Source: Gracilaria caudata (lineage: Eukaryota > Rhodophyta > Florideophyceae > Gracilariales > Gracilariaceae). From it: DNA of 28,950 nt. The notes under the pieces were generated by a model. That model made no database searches, was not told where the DNA came from, and was given only the letters and a program-made list of their open reading frames with translations. Location: assembly GCA_030374735.1 (NCBI GenBank), contig JASCIV010000249.1:1-28950 (forward strand), given 5' to 3'. Of the stretch, positions 8,119 through 17,344 are shown in pieces. How positions within the stretch are numbered: position 1 is the first letter of the stretch; each line of letters opens with the position of its first letter. The position numbers and the translations under genes were made by a program.

Positions 8119-9164
8119 TGTCTTCAGGCAATAGATATAATACTGAATACGGTTGAGCATTACATTCTGCGATGCCCAACGAGAACCTTTTCTAGGTGTC
8201 TTTGTCCGCCTCCTCTACGCGATCGTCAACGTCATGCTGTTGTGACATTACTAGAAAATGGTCTGAAAAGGTAGCCCTCTTACTGGCATTTCTCGTGAGA
8301 GAACTTTTCTTTGACAAGAAGCGCTCTGTACTATGCCGTAATTAGGCTAGGATACCAACAATCAGAGAGAGATATATGTAAACTACCAATGTTCATTAAT
8401 TTCTCCCTCTGTTGTCATAAATACCTTCCAGTTGAAGGATATGACGGTTACCGCTTTGATCGCCAACAGAGCCATGGTTTTCGGGGCAGATGCCGAAGAT
8501 CCTCGATTGCCAGCATTCCGTTTAGCTAGAATATTTGTCCTCCAAACCTCTTCAATGGGCATCGTCCTTGTCCCCGAAAGAGAAGTCGCAGAGCCATACT
8601 GTACTGTGCCCAGCATAGTCCTACCGCTTCTGGCCTGAACGCGAGATGGTTAAGCATTCCCCTTGTCCATTATTTTGTCAGGCACTACTGAATTGCAGGA
8701 GGTGGGTTAATCATTCTGACTTTCTACAAAACGTTCTCTGGGCCGTAGTTAAACATTTTCATCTTCGCCCTTCTGGTTCGATAATCTTGAGGAATAACAA
8801 AACTGCTTGCACACCTCTCCTTGTGGACCATAGACGAATAAGGAGGGGTCAGAGTTAATCCCTGTGTCACTGCATTTAGGGCCAATCCTGTCCTTGAAAC
8901 CAGTGAGATAACTCAAATTCTTGGTTTGCTCTTGTAAGCAAGATGTCCGGAAAACATGAGAGGCAAAACCATTTACGGTTGCGCTCACAATAAAGAACAG
9001 CCTTATCAAATAAATTTTCGAGACCAATGCTGTTCATTCTGTGACCGACAGGAAACATATCTGCTAATGGAAGCAAAACGAACTGTTTTAGGCGTCGCAA
9101 GATCAGCGACCTATGTATTCATGTCATGTTTGATTGAGAAATCGATCAATTCTTGTGAACTGCT

Positions 9165-9186
9165 CGGCAGTACCGGTATACTGCCG
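9165..9186. repeat. Perfect hairpin, 8-bp arms
   Basis: CGGCAGTA - CCGGTA - TACTGCCG, about 160 bp before the ATG of the second Cys-rich gene. It may be a promoter dyad or chance. Confidence 0.5.
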
Positions 9187-9267
9187 TGCAACATCATGTG
9201 ATGAGAATCGAGACAAACAGTTCTGCACGGTACACCAATTCTTGTTCACCATAAAACCCGCCAAGAA

Positions 9268-9278
9268 TACATTTAAAG
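9268..9278 (+). promoter_or_regulatory. TATA-like element before the second Cys-rich gene
   Basis: TACATTTAAAG lies about 70 bp before the ATG at 9344. It shares TTTAAA with the element before the first copy. Both leaders also contain ACCATCGAC, which may be residual paralogue homology. Confidence 0.3.
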
Positions 9279-9343
9279 AAACGAAAGCCCTTCATGAGAG
9301 AACCTATTCGCTCACCACCATCGACCAGTAGTGCCAACTCAGA

Positions 9344-10513
9344 ATGATCTCTTTCAATGTTGTGTCCGTTGCGTTGTGTTTCATGATGTTTCCCTTCGTT
9401 GAAAGTATTTCTTTTCTCTCTCTAGGAATCGGCGCAGGAATATCCTCTCCTCAACAAGGAGTGTTTGGGACTTCAACTGTTCTTGGGAACGGAAATTTCG
9501 CAAGCACTAGCACCGCCGCATCAGGGGATACAGTGAGCGGATCAACTTCTGTCATTTCTCCGGTAGAAGTAACTGAGAGCGATGTATTATCTCCACCCGC
9601 AGGAAGCCCGGAAGCAGAATCAAACATTGATATTTCTTCGCTTCTCGGGCGAGGGTTGCAAGCCGACGTGCCCGATTACAGAGATGCGTCTGTTTCACCT
9701 GGAAACACATACACAACCGGCAAATCTGGAAACCATGAAACGAAGTCCACAAAGAACGTGTCCGAAGAAAAGTCTGGAAATGTCCACCGTCCAAAGGTTT
9801 GTTGGACAATGTCAAAGCAGTGCTGTTATGAAGAAGTCCAGAAGGGTTATGAGTGTAAGGATTTCTACGAGTATAAGTATGCGAGGTGTCACCCGGTTAT
9901 TGATTATGAAGAGGTTTGCGGAGAAATTAGGGAACGGCCTGTTCATCATCCGCGGCCGAAGGGACGGGTAAAATATGAGGAAACTGTGCTCAAGAACTAC
10001 GATGCCCGATATGGGCCACATGTGGCAGGGTATAAAGAACGCGGTGAGAGTGAGTACTATAGGACTGACTATATTCCGACTAAGCCTCGTGGAGTGTCCG
10101 GAACGCCTTTCCCTGCTCCTCAATCATATCAATCTGGAAATGGAGGTAAAACAAACGGTGAGGACGATGCCAGAGGAACCTATGGGAACACTCTTTCCGT
10201 TGCTCCATACGAGACGAAAAACAATGCTCAAACTTCGGGGGCCGGACGTCCACAAAGTGCTGAGAAGAAAGGCACAAAACCCATACAAAAGACCACAAAA
10301 AGCGGTACGACAGGTGCAGGGGGCACTTACAAGATGAGTGGAGAACCTGAGCAGCGTCACGGTAAGACATCTAAGTCCAACTCAGAAAGTAAGACGGGGG
10401 CGACTGGAACGGTCACACAGGATCAAACGAAGGCAGGTTATGACACACCTGCTACTCTTGCATCCCCTTCACAAGGGAACATGCCTTCGTACCGGATAGC
10501 TAGACAGACTTGA
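9344..10513 (+). CDS. Secreted Cys-rich protein, copy 2 of a paired family
   Basis: 389 aa from the ATG at 9344. A hydrophobic signal peptide covers residues 1-20 (VVSVALCFMMFPFVES). Residues 30-150 are a Ser/Thr/Gly-rich spacer. The Cys domain at 153-192 repeats copy 1's spacing exactly, C-x6-CC-x9-C-x10-C-x9-C, with CWTMSKQCCY and GYECKDFYEYKYARC. After a basic linker come YDARYGPHVAGYKERGESEYY (219-239) and IPTKPRGVSGTP (244-255), matching copy 1's YGPHVxGY, GES and KPxGVxGxP motifs. The tail (260-389) is Ser/Thr/Lys/Gly-rich, low complexity and much longer than in copy 1. The pair lie in the same orientation 1.9 kb apart, consistent with tandem duplication followed by divergence of the flanking segments. 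A wall or matrix protein is likely. Function is unknown. Confidence 0.85.
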   Translation: MISFNVVSVALCFMMFPFVESISFLSLGIGAGISSPQQGVFGTSTVLGNGNFASTSTAASGDTVSGSTSVISPVEVTESDVLSPPAGSPEAESNIDISSLLGRGLQADVPDYRDASVSPGNTYTTGKSGNHETKSTKNVSEEKSGNVHRPKVCWTMSKQCCYEEVQKGYECKDFYEYKYARCHPVIDYEEVCGEIRERPVHHPRPKGRVKYEETVLKNYDARYGPHVAGYKERGESEYYRTDYIPTKPRGVSGTPFPAPQSYQSGNGGKTNGEDDARGTYGNTLSVAPYETKNNAQTSGAGRPQSAEKKGTKPIQKTTKSGTTGAGGTYKMSGEPEQRHGKTSKSNSESKTGATGTVTQDQTKAGYDTPATLASPSQGNMPSYRIARQT

Positions 10514-11555
10514 TATTCAAGACAGGGATCCTTGGTAGCGCTTTCTGGTTTCCGTTTGTGATGTAAATGATGTTGCACAGTAAGGAGTTTTCCAGAGCCC
10601 ACCTTGTATGTAGGAACATGCGCATATCCGAAAACAGCTTCCTTCCTCCCTCATAACTAAATCTGTCGTGATTCTAAATCACTGAAGTCTAGGTGCACTG
10701 TTGTACCTGTCTACTCTCTCCAGCGTAATGAGTACACGGAGTAGTATAGCTGCAGGGAATCGTGACCAGTTCCAGCGCAAACCGCCGGTTCGCGGACAAT
10801 TCCCCACAATGATATGATATGACGATAGCTCAGCGACACTGTGGTGCCTTGAAGGTTTTTCTGTCTCACATCTCCCACTGGGCGTCGACATGCCTCTTCA
10901 GAGATTTGGGTTGCGTAGTAAAACGGTTTTACTCCAGAGCAATTGTTTAGGACGGTAAAATGGTAGCGGTACTGCTTTCAAACGGATCAAAAAGAACCTT
11001 GGGCGGCCAGCGATATCTACTCCGAACTTTGGAATCCGAAGGTAGTAGCCATACCATACAGTCTGTGAGCATTTGAAGAGTACAGAAATCGGGATTATCA
11101 ATTATTTTGATCGGCTCCAAGGTTTGGGATTACAGGATGCTTTATTGCATTGCTGGTCATCTGGCAAGAGCATTCTTGCCGCGCATGACCGAGCATAGTC
11201 ATGCCAAATCGTGCTCCACTGCACGACGTTGAGTCCAGCGCAAGCGATAGCAGGGTGGGGGAGGGTTGGGAAGACAAAAGGACAGGCGGAGACAGAGCCA
11301 GACTCACACGATCGCACCATCGGATCTTCGTCTTGATCGTGGCGACGATGGCGCGATGCCATCGCGTGAGCAGTCCCTTGTCCGCCTTCAAATAAATCCT
11401 TTTCCACGTGCCTCGAAATATTGAACATCCTGCTGGCCGACGTTGTGCCCATTTTCAAACAGGTTTTTGCCACCCCCGCAACCCATCATGGGTCAATGAT
11501 TTGAGCTTCCCGATGCCGCTTCGCATTGTGAACGAGCAACCTTGGTATTTACCTT

Positions 11556-11936
11556 CTATATCATTGCGCTCTTCGGAAGTAGCCCTCTTATCCTCGTCCT
11601 TGCAATGCTTTCTTTTGACGGCAGATTTTGACCACTTCCGTCAAGCTTGATACCGAAGGTAAAAGCGTCAAGATCTCTTTGCATATCAATCCCTGTCGGC
11701 TCAATCTCCAGACGAAAGCTACTCTGAAGAGATTGCCAGTAGTCATTTTGCCCAGAGGCCTTGCCATGTAAGACGCCGCCTGTATAGTTGCACTTGGGCT
11801 TCTCGCAAACTCCACAAAAGCTTCGACAAATTTGCTGCTTACTGTTACGAAAGTAACCCGTAGCTGCGATATTGGCTTGCAGAGCAATGCGCCAGGCCTG
11901 ATGACCAGGTTTAGCGATCGCGAGCGAATTGGGATC
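11556..11936 (-). pseudogene. Possible gene fragment with a Cys-rich knuckle
   Basis: A stop-to-stop minus frame of about 126 codons without an early ATG. It contains ICRSFCGVCEKPKCNY (reading down from about 11830), a C-x3-C-x2-C-x4-C cluster that could bind zinc. It is preceded by PGHQAWRIALQANIAATGYF and followed by a hydrophilic region with DYWQSLQSSFRLEIEP. It could be an exon of a split gene or a relic of a mobile-element protein. The family is not recognised. Confidence 0.25.
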
Positions 11937-12108
11937 TTAAACTGCAGTACACCGCTTGAGAGTGCAGTTGTAGCATACGTACGTAATCGCTTTGTCGATG
12001 AGAAATCGATGTCTGGGCTTGTTTAGTTGCACCCGATGCGAGCCGACCAGAGAAGCTAAGAACCGCTCAAAAGTTTTTTTGGCGAAGCTGGGGATTTGCG
12101 TGCTTGCT

Positions 12109-12129
12109 GTTGTACTCTCGAAGTACAAC
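12109..12129. repeat. Perfect hairpin, 8-bp arms
   Basis: GTTGTACT - CTCGA - AGTACAAC in the gene-poor interval. No associated gene. Confidence 0.5.
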
Positions 12130-12853
12130 ATACAAAGGGTTATGAGCGCGAACCCTAATAAAGTACCCTTGTAAATACAACTGTAGGGGCCCGCCCAATA
12201 TCGGCTTGGCTTCTCTCCAGAAATCCAGTGATAGGGCTTGTATGTTCCACTCAAATCATACAAGGGCTACTGGAAACAGAGAAAAGTGTTGAATGGTACC
12301 AATTCGAGGGAAGAACTGGTTCTCCACAGCACTGGCGAAGTTGTTCGCAATATACGTGTATCTATGTGCACTCGACGAGATACCTGTGTAACCGGGTCTC
12401 GTCTTCGCGCCAAGACTGGTCCTTGCAAATGCATTCACATGTTCAATCGGCATCTGTGAGATGGCTACATCCCGAACCAACTGCTTGATATTTGGCCTTG
12501 CTGTGACAATGACAAAATTGACCAGCTTCCTATCCTTACTGAGCAAGCTCCCCTTTCAGCGTGTGTCAGCAGAAATGATGTTGACTGCGTACAACGGTCT
12601 GAAATCGAATCTCGTCTTGATGAGCGTCGGTTTTCAACGTTTTGAAAGCTGCCTACTCTGGTAGGTGCTCAGAATCACCATAGAGGGGAAAGGCATTTAG
12701 AAGCGAAGACTTCTGGGCGCTGAGCTAACGTTGGCAGATGAAGAAGTCAAAGAGTGACCCGCAATTCGTGTACTTCCAGTTCGATGATCGGATTATTAGC
12801 CAGGGCGCAGTTCATGGCTGCTCAGACAATATCATGGTCAAAAGGGGTCAGGG

Positions 12854-12901
12854 GAAGCCACGTATGTAATACAACTCCTGTTGTATTACATACATGGCTT
12901 C
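12854..12901. repeat. Long near-perfect hairpin, 22-bp arms with 4-base loop
   Basis: The arms GAAGCCACGTATGTAATACA+AC and GTTGTATTACATACATGGCT+TC pair with a single C/A mismatch on the plus strand (a G-U pair in the minus-strand RNA). The loop is TCCT. A few more outer pairs can form. It is an extreme fold-back in otherwise featureless DNA: a small RNA hairpin, a foldback element end or an insertion scar. Confidence 0.85.
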
Positions 12902-14179
12902 TCCTCCTCCTCTCTAAGCGGTATCCGATCAGTTCATTCTTGGACTGAGTGAAGAAAACTCGATAGGTGAAGAATAGAGCAGAGCAACTTCTCCTCTCCC
13001 CCGCCCCCTCTCCGCACACGTCGTCATACAACAGCAATTCCTTTTCTTATCCGTCGACGCTATTGCAGGCGTTAATCTGCTTGAACGTCACTGAGCAGGT
13101 TGTGGTATGGTGTTTGAGGAAAAGCCGGCGTTGAACGAAAAGCCCGTGACAGAATTGAGGGTATCGTGAAACGACAACTTTCCTCTCCGAGTGCCAACGA
13201 TACACCAGTGAATTTTTGAGGCCTGTAAAGCCTTCCAAGCCTCTCCGACATGATAGTGTTGTAAAACCCAGTCTTCCTTACCCTACAGCTCGCCAATTTG
13301 ATCGTGCATCCAATCCATTCTCTCTCTCATTTACGAACACGGCATCCGATCTATATCGATGCGCGGAGGTCTTGTTCAGGACCCCGAGAATCTATAATAC
13401 TTCCCTCAATACCGCAACCATGAGAACCTATTATCGTGACTGGCATTTTCAGTTCTCTCTCTCGGAGCAAACGATCAGTTTACCACAATACATGTAATGA
13501 CAGTAGCTAGTGAAAGTTTAGAGCGTTCGGGGCACATATGCCATCTGGACCGCAGGCGGTTGCTTTTATTGGCAGAGTTGTTCAGGATCAATGATTGTGA
13601 CGTCAGGCAAAGAACTTTGGTGATCAGCGCGAACCATTCTGCTCATTGTACCTCTTGAGAAAACTAGTCAAGTTGCGCCGGAAAGTGTTCTGTGGGTTTT
13701 GGTTTCGTCTCCCACTTTCGTTACGTGACTCAGAAGCTTTGATTTTGGTCGGGGCCTCCCAGGTCATCCAGTTTAAATCTTTCATACGATTGGACAAGGA
13801 GTCCGACTTCTGCCTGTATTTCAAATGTCCTATATCACGTTGGGAATCACCATCATGCTCTCTATGTGGAAATTTGTTGCCGTGGTGTCTTGCGTTAAGA
13901 TTTCATGATCTATGCACAACAAGGATGAGGTTGTCTTAGCTGCTTAGCTGTATTCTTCCAATACAACGTGAAACAGTAACCGTCTTAGAAACCATTGCAA
14001 GAGTTACGCTGGGTAACTGGGGACTGAGACGATCGGGTTGGTTGATGTTGACCTCAGGATTGCTTTAAATGAGAGACCCTGGCTCTTGCGGCCTAGCTCC
14101 ATAATGTTAGGAACAAGTATTCGCTGTTGTTCTCTCGTGATGAGCTTGTGATGTTCCCATGTAACTATAATCACCTATC

Positions 14180-14560
14180 ATGAAAGATTGTCGAATCACA
14201 ATGGGCCATTTTCCCACTTCCTCGTACCGGTCACACATTTCCAATGGTGATAATAGAGAATGTTGGAGCATACAACCATCTCGGAGATTCCTCTTATTGG
14301 GGTTCTTGCTTGTTGTCGTGATGTGTGCGTTTCTCTTACATCCGGTTTCTTCAGGTCGGCGACATTTCGCAAGAACTTACACCTTGATTGGTAAGGATAA
14401 ACCTGCGCATTTTGCTGGAGGAAACCGCAAGGATGATTCGAGAATCGCTGTGACTGGAATTAAAGGTGCAGATTATGAAGAAGAATGGCATGGAACTTTG
14501 CCGTGGACAACTGAGCCACCAACGACGCATACTAATGCGCCGGCGGCAAATCGAATATAG
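14180..14560 (+). CDS. Small single-pass membrane protein, unknown
   Basis: 126 aa from the ATG at 14180; a second ATG at 14201 is also possible. A basic stretch (SRRF) precedes one strong transmembrane helix, FLLLGFLLVVVMCAFLLHP (37-55). The next residues are Arg/His-rich (SGRRHFARTYTL). The rest is hydrophilic, with acidic ADYEEEWHGTLPW and a Thr/Pro/Asn-rich end (EPPTTHTNAPAAN). The layout suggests a type II or signal-anchored protein. No family is recognised. It stands alone between a 3.7-kb gene-poor stretch and the ZIP gene (convergent, 351 bp). The composition is protein-like, but no conservation can be shown here. Confidence 0.5.
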   Translation: MKDCRITMGHFPTSSYRSHISNGDNRECWSIQPSRRFLLLGFLLVVVMCAFLLHPVSSGRRHFARTYTLIGKDKPAHFAGGNRKDDSRIAVTGIKGADYEEEWHGTLPWTTEPPTTHTNAPAANRI

Positions 14561-14911
14561 GTTCGGTACGAGTTTATGGATCAGCTGAATGATTGTCCAA
14601 GGTTTTCCTTGTCGTAGAATACTATTATTAGAAAGCGTATGCAGTCTGTGAATGTTGTACGCATACAACATCAAATGAACTCGTGGTGAACGAGCACAGT
14701 GCTAGTTTGAACGTATTTTACAAGCTTTTCCTTCTGCAGATCGTCTCTCGATGTGATTTCCCTCGCACACAGAATAAATGTGTTCATTCGTTGGTCCGTA
14801 CAAACTTACGTCGTCTCTATGCAGGTTGCATGGTCAAAACGAAGTGTATTAAAAGAAGAACATACCCCAAGAAATATAGGGGTTATGAGCTGAGAGATAC
14901 TGAAAATGATC
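14561..14911. other. Convergent spacer with a small hairpin
   Basis: The spacer between the small membrane protein and the ZIP gene. It contains a perfect hairpin, ATGTTGTA-CGCA-TACAACAT (14652-14671), and no supported gene. An 84-codon frame at 14683-14937 overlaps the ZIP end and has no motif. Confidence 0.5.
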
Positions 14912-16009
14912 TCAGTGCTCATGAGTCTGCTCAATGAGAGACACAACAAAAACTCCGGTACTTGCTAAACCCATTGCAGAGATGGCTCGGATACAGAAGT
15001 GAACAAACGACACTTGTATTTGCTTTCCATCAACACGATACGGTTTGGAAATATCGCGCACAACGTGCGGCAGGACGGTGCAAAAGGTCATGTACATCAA
15101 AGCACCGGCCGCGAAAGGTAGGACATATGTATGTGCATTTTCCGCGAGGGAGCGAAGTCTCAAAGCGACTAAGGTACCAAGCAGTGCTGTACACGCGCAC
15201 AAAACGTTTGAAAACAAGGCATAACTACGACTGAATCCAGCCCTTAGTAGCACGGCAAAGTCGGCAAGCTCCTGTGGAATTTCGTGCAGAATAACTGCTA
15301 TGGTGGTTGCTACTCCCATAGGAGATGACACCAAGAAAGCAGCTGCAATAGAAAGGCCATCACAAAAGTTGTGCAACGCATCTGCAGCTAGATTGATGTA
15401 CGCATCCTTTCGGGCGCGTGAGTGGGATTGGTGATGTGCATCGGGCGTCGAGGACTCGGCACTGGTAGAAGACACGTGATGACCATGATCGTGATCTGCA
15501 AGGCGCTGCAGCACAGAATCGAGCAGGGCAAATAGGGCGACGCCAAGCAGAAGCGGCACGACGGGCGCTGAATCGGCGTATAGATGCGGCAGTAGGTGGT
15601 TACAAAGGTCTGCCAAGAGCGCACCGGCGGCGAACGGGAGAAGGATTTTGGACAAAGACGCTGAGAAGGGAAGGAGCAACACGGAAACAAGTGATACGGA
15701 TGAGGCAAGCAGCGAGGCGGTGAATGCTGCGGACTCTGGTGACATATCGGGAAGGGGCTCTAGCCAGCGGTGCAAAAACCTCAAGAAGGTCTGTGGAAGA
15801 AGTGGAACATGGGGTTCAGTGTGGGCGCATGAGTCGGGATGTAGTGACTCCCCATCGTGCTGGTGGTGATCGTGGGAACAATGAGACGTGGAAAGATGGT
15901 GATCGGTGGAGTGCGAATGCGTGTGCTTGTGGGCTGCTGTGACGAAAGCGTACAACAAAACAAAGAATAGGGGCTGGTAAGCGCGCGCTGTAAAACGACG
16001 GTGCGCCAT
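14912..16009 (-). CDS. ZIP-family metal (zinc) transporter, LIV-1-like
   Basis: 365 aa from the ATG at 16009. A signal peptide or first helix (residues 12-26) is followed by a very His-rich lumenal segment (HKHTHSHSTDHH and HCSHDHHQHDG, 27-57), typical of LIV-1-type ZIPs. Helices lie around 95-113, 122-142 and 148-168. A His-rich loop (DHDHGHH, 172-178) precedes the two metal-binding helices: LAADALHNFCDGLSIAAAF (207-225, the HNxxDG motif) and LHEIPQELADFAVLL (241-255). Three more hydrophobic segments complete the eight. The second motif has Gln and Ala where LIV-1 proteins usually have HEIPHExGD. The family moves Zn2+ (also Fe or Mn) toward the cytosol from outside or from organelles. It is divergent from the carrier gene, with 411 bp between start codons. 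Confidence 0.93.
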   Translation of the reverse strand: MAHRRFTARAYQPLFFVLLYAFVTAAHKHTHSHSTDHHLSTSHCSHDHHQHDGESLHPDSCAHTEPHVPLLPQTFLRFLHRWLEPLPDMSPESAAFTASLLASSVSLVSVLLLPFSASLSKILLPFAAGALLADLCNHLLPHLYADSAPVVPLLLGVALFALLDSVLQRLADHDHGHHVSSTSAESSTPDAHHQSHSRARKDAYINLAADALHNFCDGLSIAAAFLVSSPMGVATTIAVILHEIPQELADFAVLLRAGFSRSYALFSNVLCACTALLGTLVALRLRSLAENAHTYVLPFAAGALMYMTFCTVLPHVVRDISKPYRVDGKQIQVSFVHFCIRAISAMGLASTGVFVVSLIEQTHEH

Positions 16010-16420
16010 CGTGGCGGAAGACTAGAGATCTGGAGCGATCTCAACGTATCCAACGCAGGCGGCCACGCAGCACGACGGCGACTTGCAGCGGCCTGCGACA
16101 GACAGCAGCCAAGAGGCGGAAAAGCCCGTTTGGAAAGTGTGTATGCGTGTCCCATGGAATCATCGAGCACCAGATTTTTGATATGGCAGGTCGCCTCCGA
16201 CATGGCTGCCAACCACCACCGCCAGACGTGAAGGGCGTTCACTGGCCGTGCTCCTGCTCACGGTTAGGGTTTTTCGCGCCTGTCCACTCGCGTTGGTAGC
16301 TCGAGCTCGTACTTGGTCTCCGCTCTATCCACGACACCCGTTCGTGCATCGACTGAGCGGGACATTAGCGCGCTGCGGTGAACGCCAATTGGTGTTTCTT
16401 TCGACGGTGCACTGCCCAAG
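16010..16420. promoter_or_regulatory. Divergent promoter of the ZIP and carrier genes
   Basis: 411 bp between two outward-facing ATGs. It holds no supported gene and no clear TATA box. It presumably contains both promoters. Confidence 0.5.
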
Positions 16421-16474
16421 ATGGCAGTTGAAGACGCACAGCCCGAGATGGCAGCTGAAGAAGCACAGCCCGAG
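16421..16474 (+). repeat. 27-bp tandem repeat at the carrier start codon
   Basis: Two units (16421-16447 and 16448-16474), both ATGGCAG(T/C)TGAAGA(C/A)G-type and differing at two positions. They encode MAVEDAQPE and MAAEEAQPE. Confidence 0.9.
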
Positions 16475-17344
16475 ACAAAGCGCATTGTAGTGCAATTGAA
16501 GTCATTGTGGGACACCGTTCAGGGCAGCGTCAAAGACCGCACGTTGCCCAATGTAGCCGTGGCTCGTTTTGCGTCCGTGTTGTTGCTTCACCCGTTAGAC
16601 ACGTTCAAGTCTCGTCTGCAACAAACGTCCGCCACATCGGTGCGTGCAATCGGCGCATACGCACGAAACGCGCCGCCATTTTCAGGGCTGCCCGCGGCAG
16701 TTCTGGGCCAAGTCCCGTACGCAGCGGTATCTGTTGCTCTGTTTCTGCACCTCAAAGATCGTTTAACGCAAGTGCCGGAGCGAAGACGGATGATAACGGC
16801 GGCGTTAATTTCGGATAGTGTAGCCGCGATGTGGTTGACGCCGTTTGAAAGCATGAAACTTCGTGTGCAAACCAGCGTACAGCCGTGTGTACGAACGGCT
16901 TTTCGAAACGGTGGGTTCTACTCCGGACTGAATGTTCAGCTTTTGCGGGACGTTCCGTATCGAAGCGCTCATCTTGCTCTGCTGACGGCGCTTGCGATTC
17001 GTCAGGAACGACGTGATTTACGTGGTACTTTTGGAAGTGCGTGTATTGCCGCGGCTGTTGGAATGGTTACGACACCGTTGGACGTGGTACGGACACGAGT
17101 AATGGCTCAGAAAGCCAACAATGCGGCCAAGGTGTACTCCGGTGCGTTGAACTGTGCGAGCAAGATTATGAAATCTGAAGGCGTTAATGCGTTGTTCAAA
17201 GGAGTGGTACCGAGAGCGGTTTACATGGGCGTGAGTGTGTTGGTGTTCTCGGCGGCTTTTACTACTGCTGAGCGTTTGGAAAACAAGTTTTTGAAGGGGA
17301 GTGGTACGGTTGCTTCTCGTTCCGCCAAGAAAGTTTCGCATTGA
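16421..17344 (+). CDS. Mitochondrial carrier family (SLC25) protein
   Basis: 307 aa, close to the family's usual 300. Three repeats each have the carrier signature on the odd helix: HPLDTFKSRLQ (57-67), TPFESMKLRVQ (140-150) and TPLDVVRTRVM (218-228). The second has E in place of D, which is allowed (Px[D/E]xx[K/R]). The even-helix ends carry GLPAAVLGQVPYAA, GLNVQLLRDVPYRS and FKGVVPRAVYMG. Substrate is uncertain. Overall layout and the first and third signatures recall S-adenosylmethionine-type carriers, which serve mitochondria or plastids, but contact residues are not decisive. The N-terminus has a duplicated nonapeptide, MAVEDAQPE/MAAEEAQPE, from a 27-bp tandem repeat. Each unit starts with ATG, so translation could begin at either. 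Confidence 0.9.
   Translation: MAVEDAQPEMAAEEAQPETKRIVVQLKSLWDTVQGSVKDRTLPNVAVARFASVLLLHPLDTFKSRLQQTSATSVRAIGAYARNAPPFSGLPAAVLGQVPYAAVSVALFLHLKDRLTQVPERRRMITAALISDSVAAMWLTPFESMKLRVQTSVQPCVRTAFRNGGFYSGLNVQLLRDVPYRSAHLALLTALAIRQERRDLRGTFGSACIAAAVGMVTTPLDVVRTRVMAQKANNAAKVYSGALNCASKIMKSEGVNALFKGVVPRAVYMGVSVLVFSAAFTTAERLENKFLKGSGTVASRSAKKVSH

Larger units (their letters stand above)
7453..9343. other. Intergenic region between the two paralogues
   Basis: 1.9 kb with no supported gene. A 92-codon minus frame at 8749-9027 looks secreted but starts with TTG. An 8383-8638 stretch is open on both strands, with no motif. Supported contents are the short retroposon at 7660-7771, the TC microsatellite at 7885-7903, hairpins at 8095-8118 and 9165-9186, and a TATA-like box before 9344. 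Confidence 0.55.
10514..14179. other. Large gene-poor interval
   Basis: 3.7 kb on which I cannot support a gene. Many frames of 60-125 codons occur on both strands, mutually overlapping and without motifs. Several start only at TTG or GTG. The one frame with a hint of domain character (minus, 11556-11936) is listed separately. Strong hairpins occur at 12109-12129 and 12854-12901. The stretch may be decayed mobile DNA, but no hallmark of reverse transcriptase, integrase or transposase is visible. Confidence 0.5.

Noticed and set aside
8383..8638. Overlapping frames open on both strands
   Set aside because: Short (68 and 77 codons), no recognisable motif, and no way to choose a strand.
8749..9027. 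Minus-strand 92-codon frame resembling a secreted Cys-containing protein
   Set aside because: It has no ATG (the frame opens with TTG), overlaps another open minus frame, and has no homology hint. A spliced start cannot be excluded.
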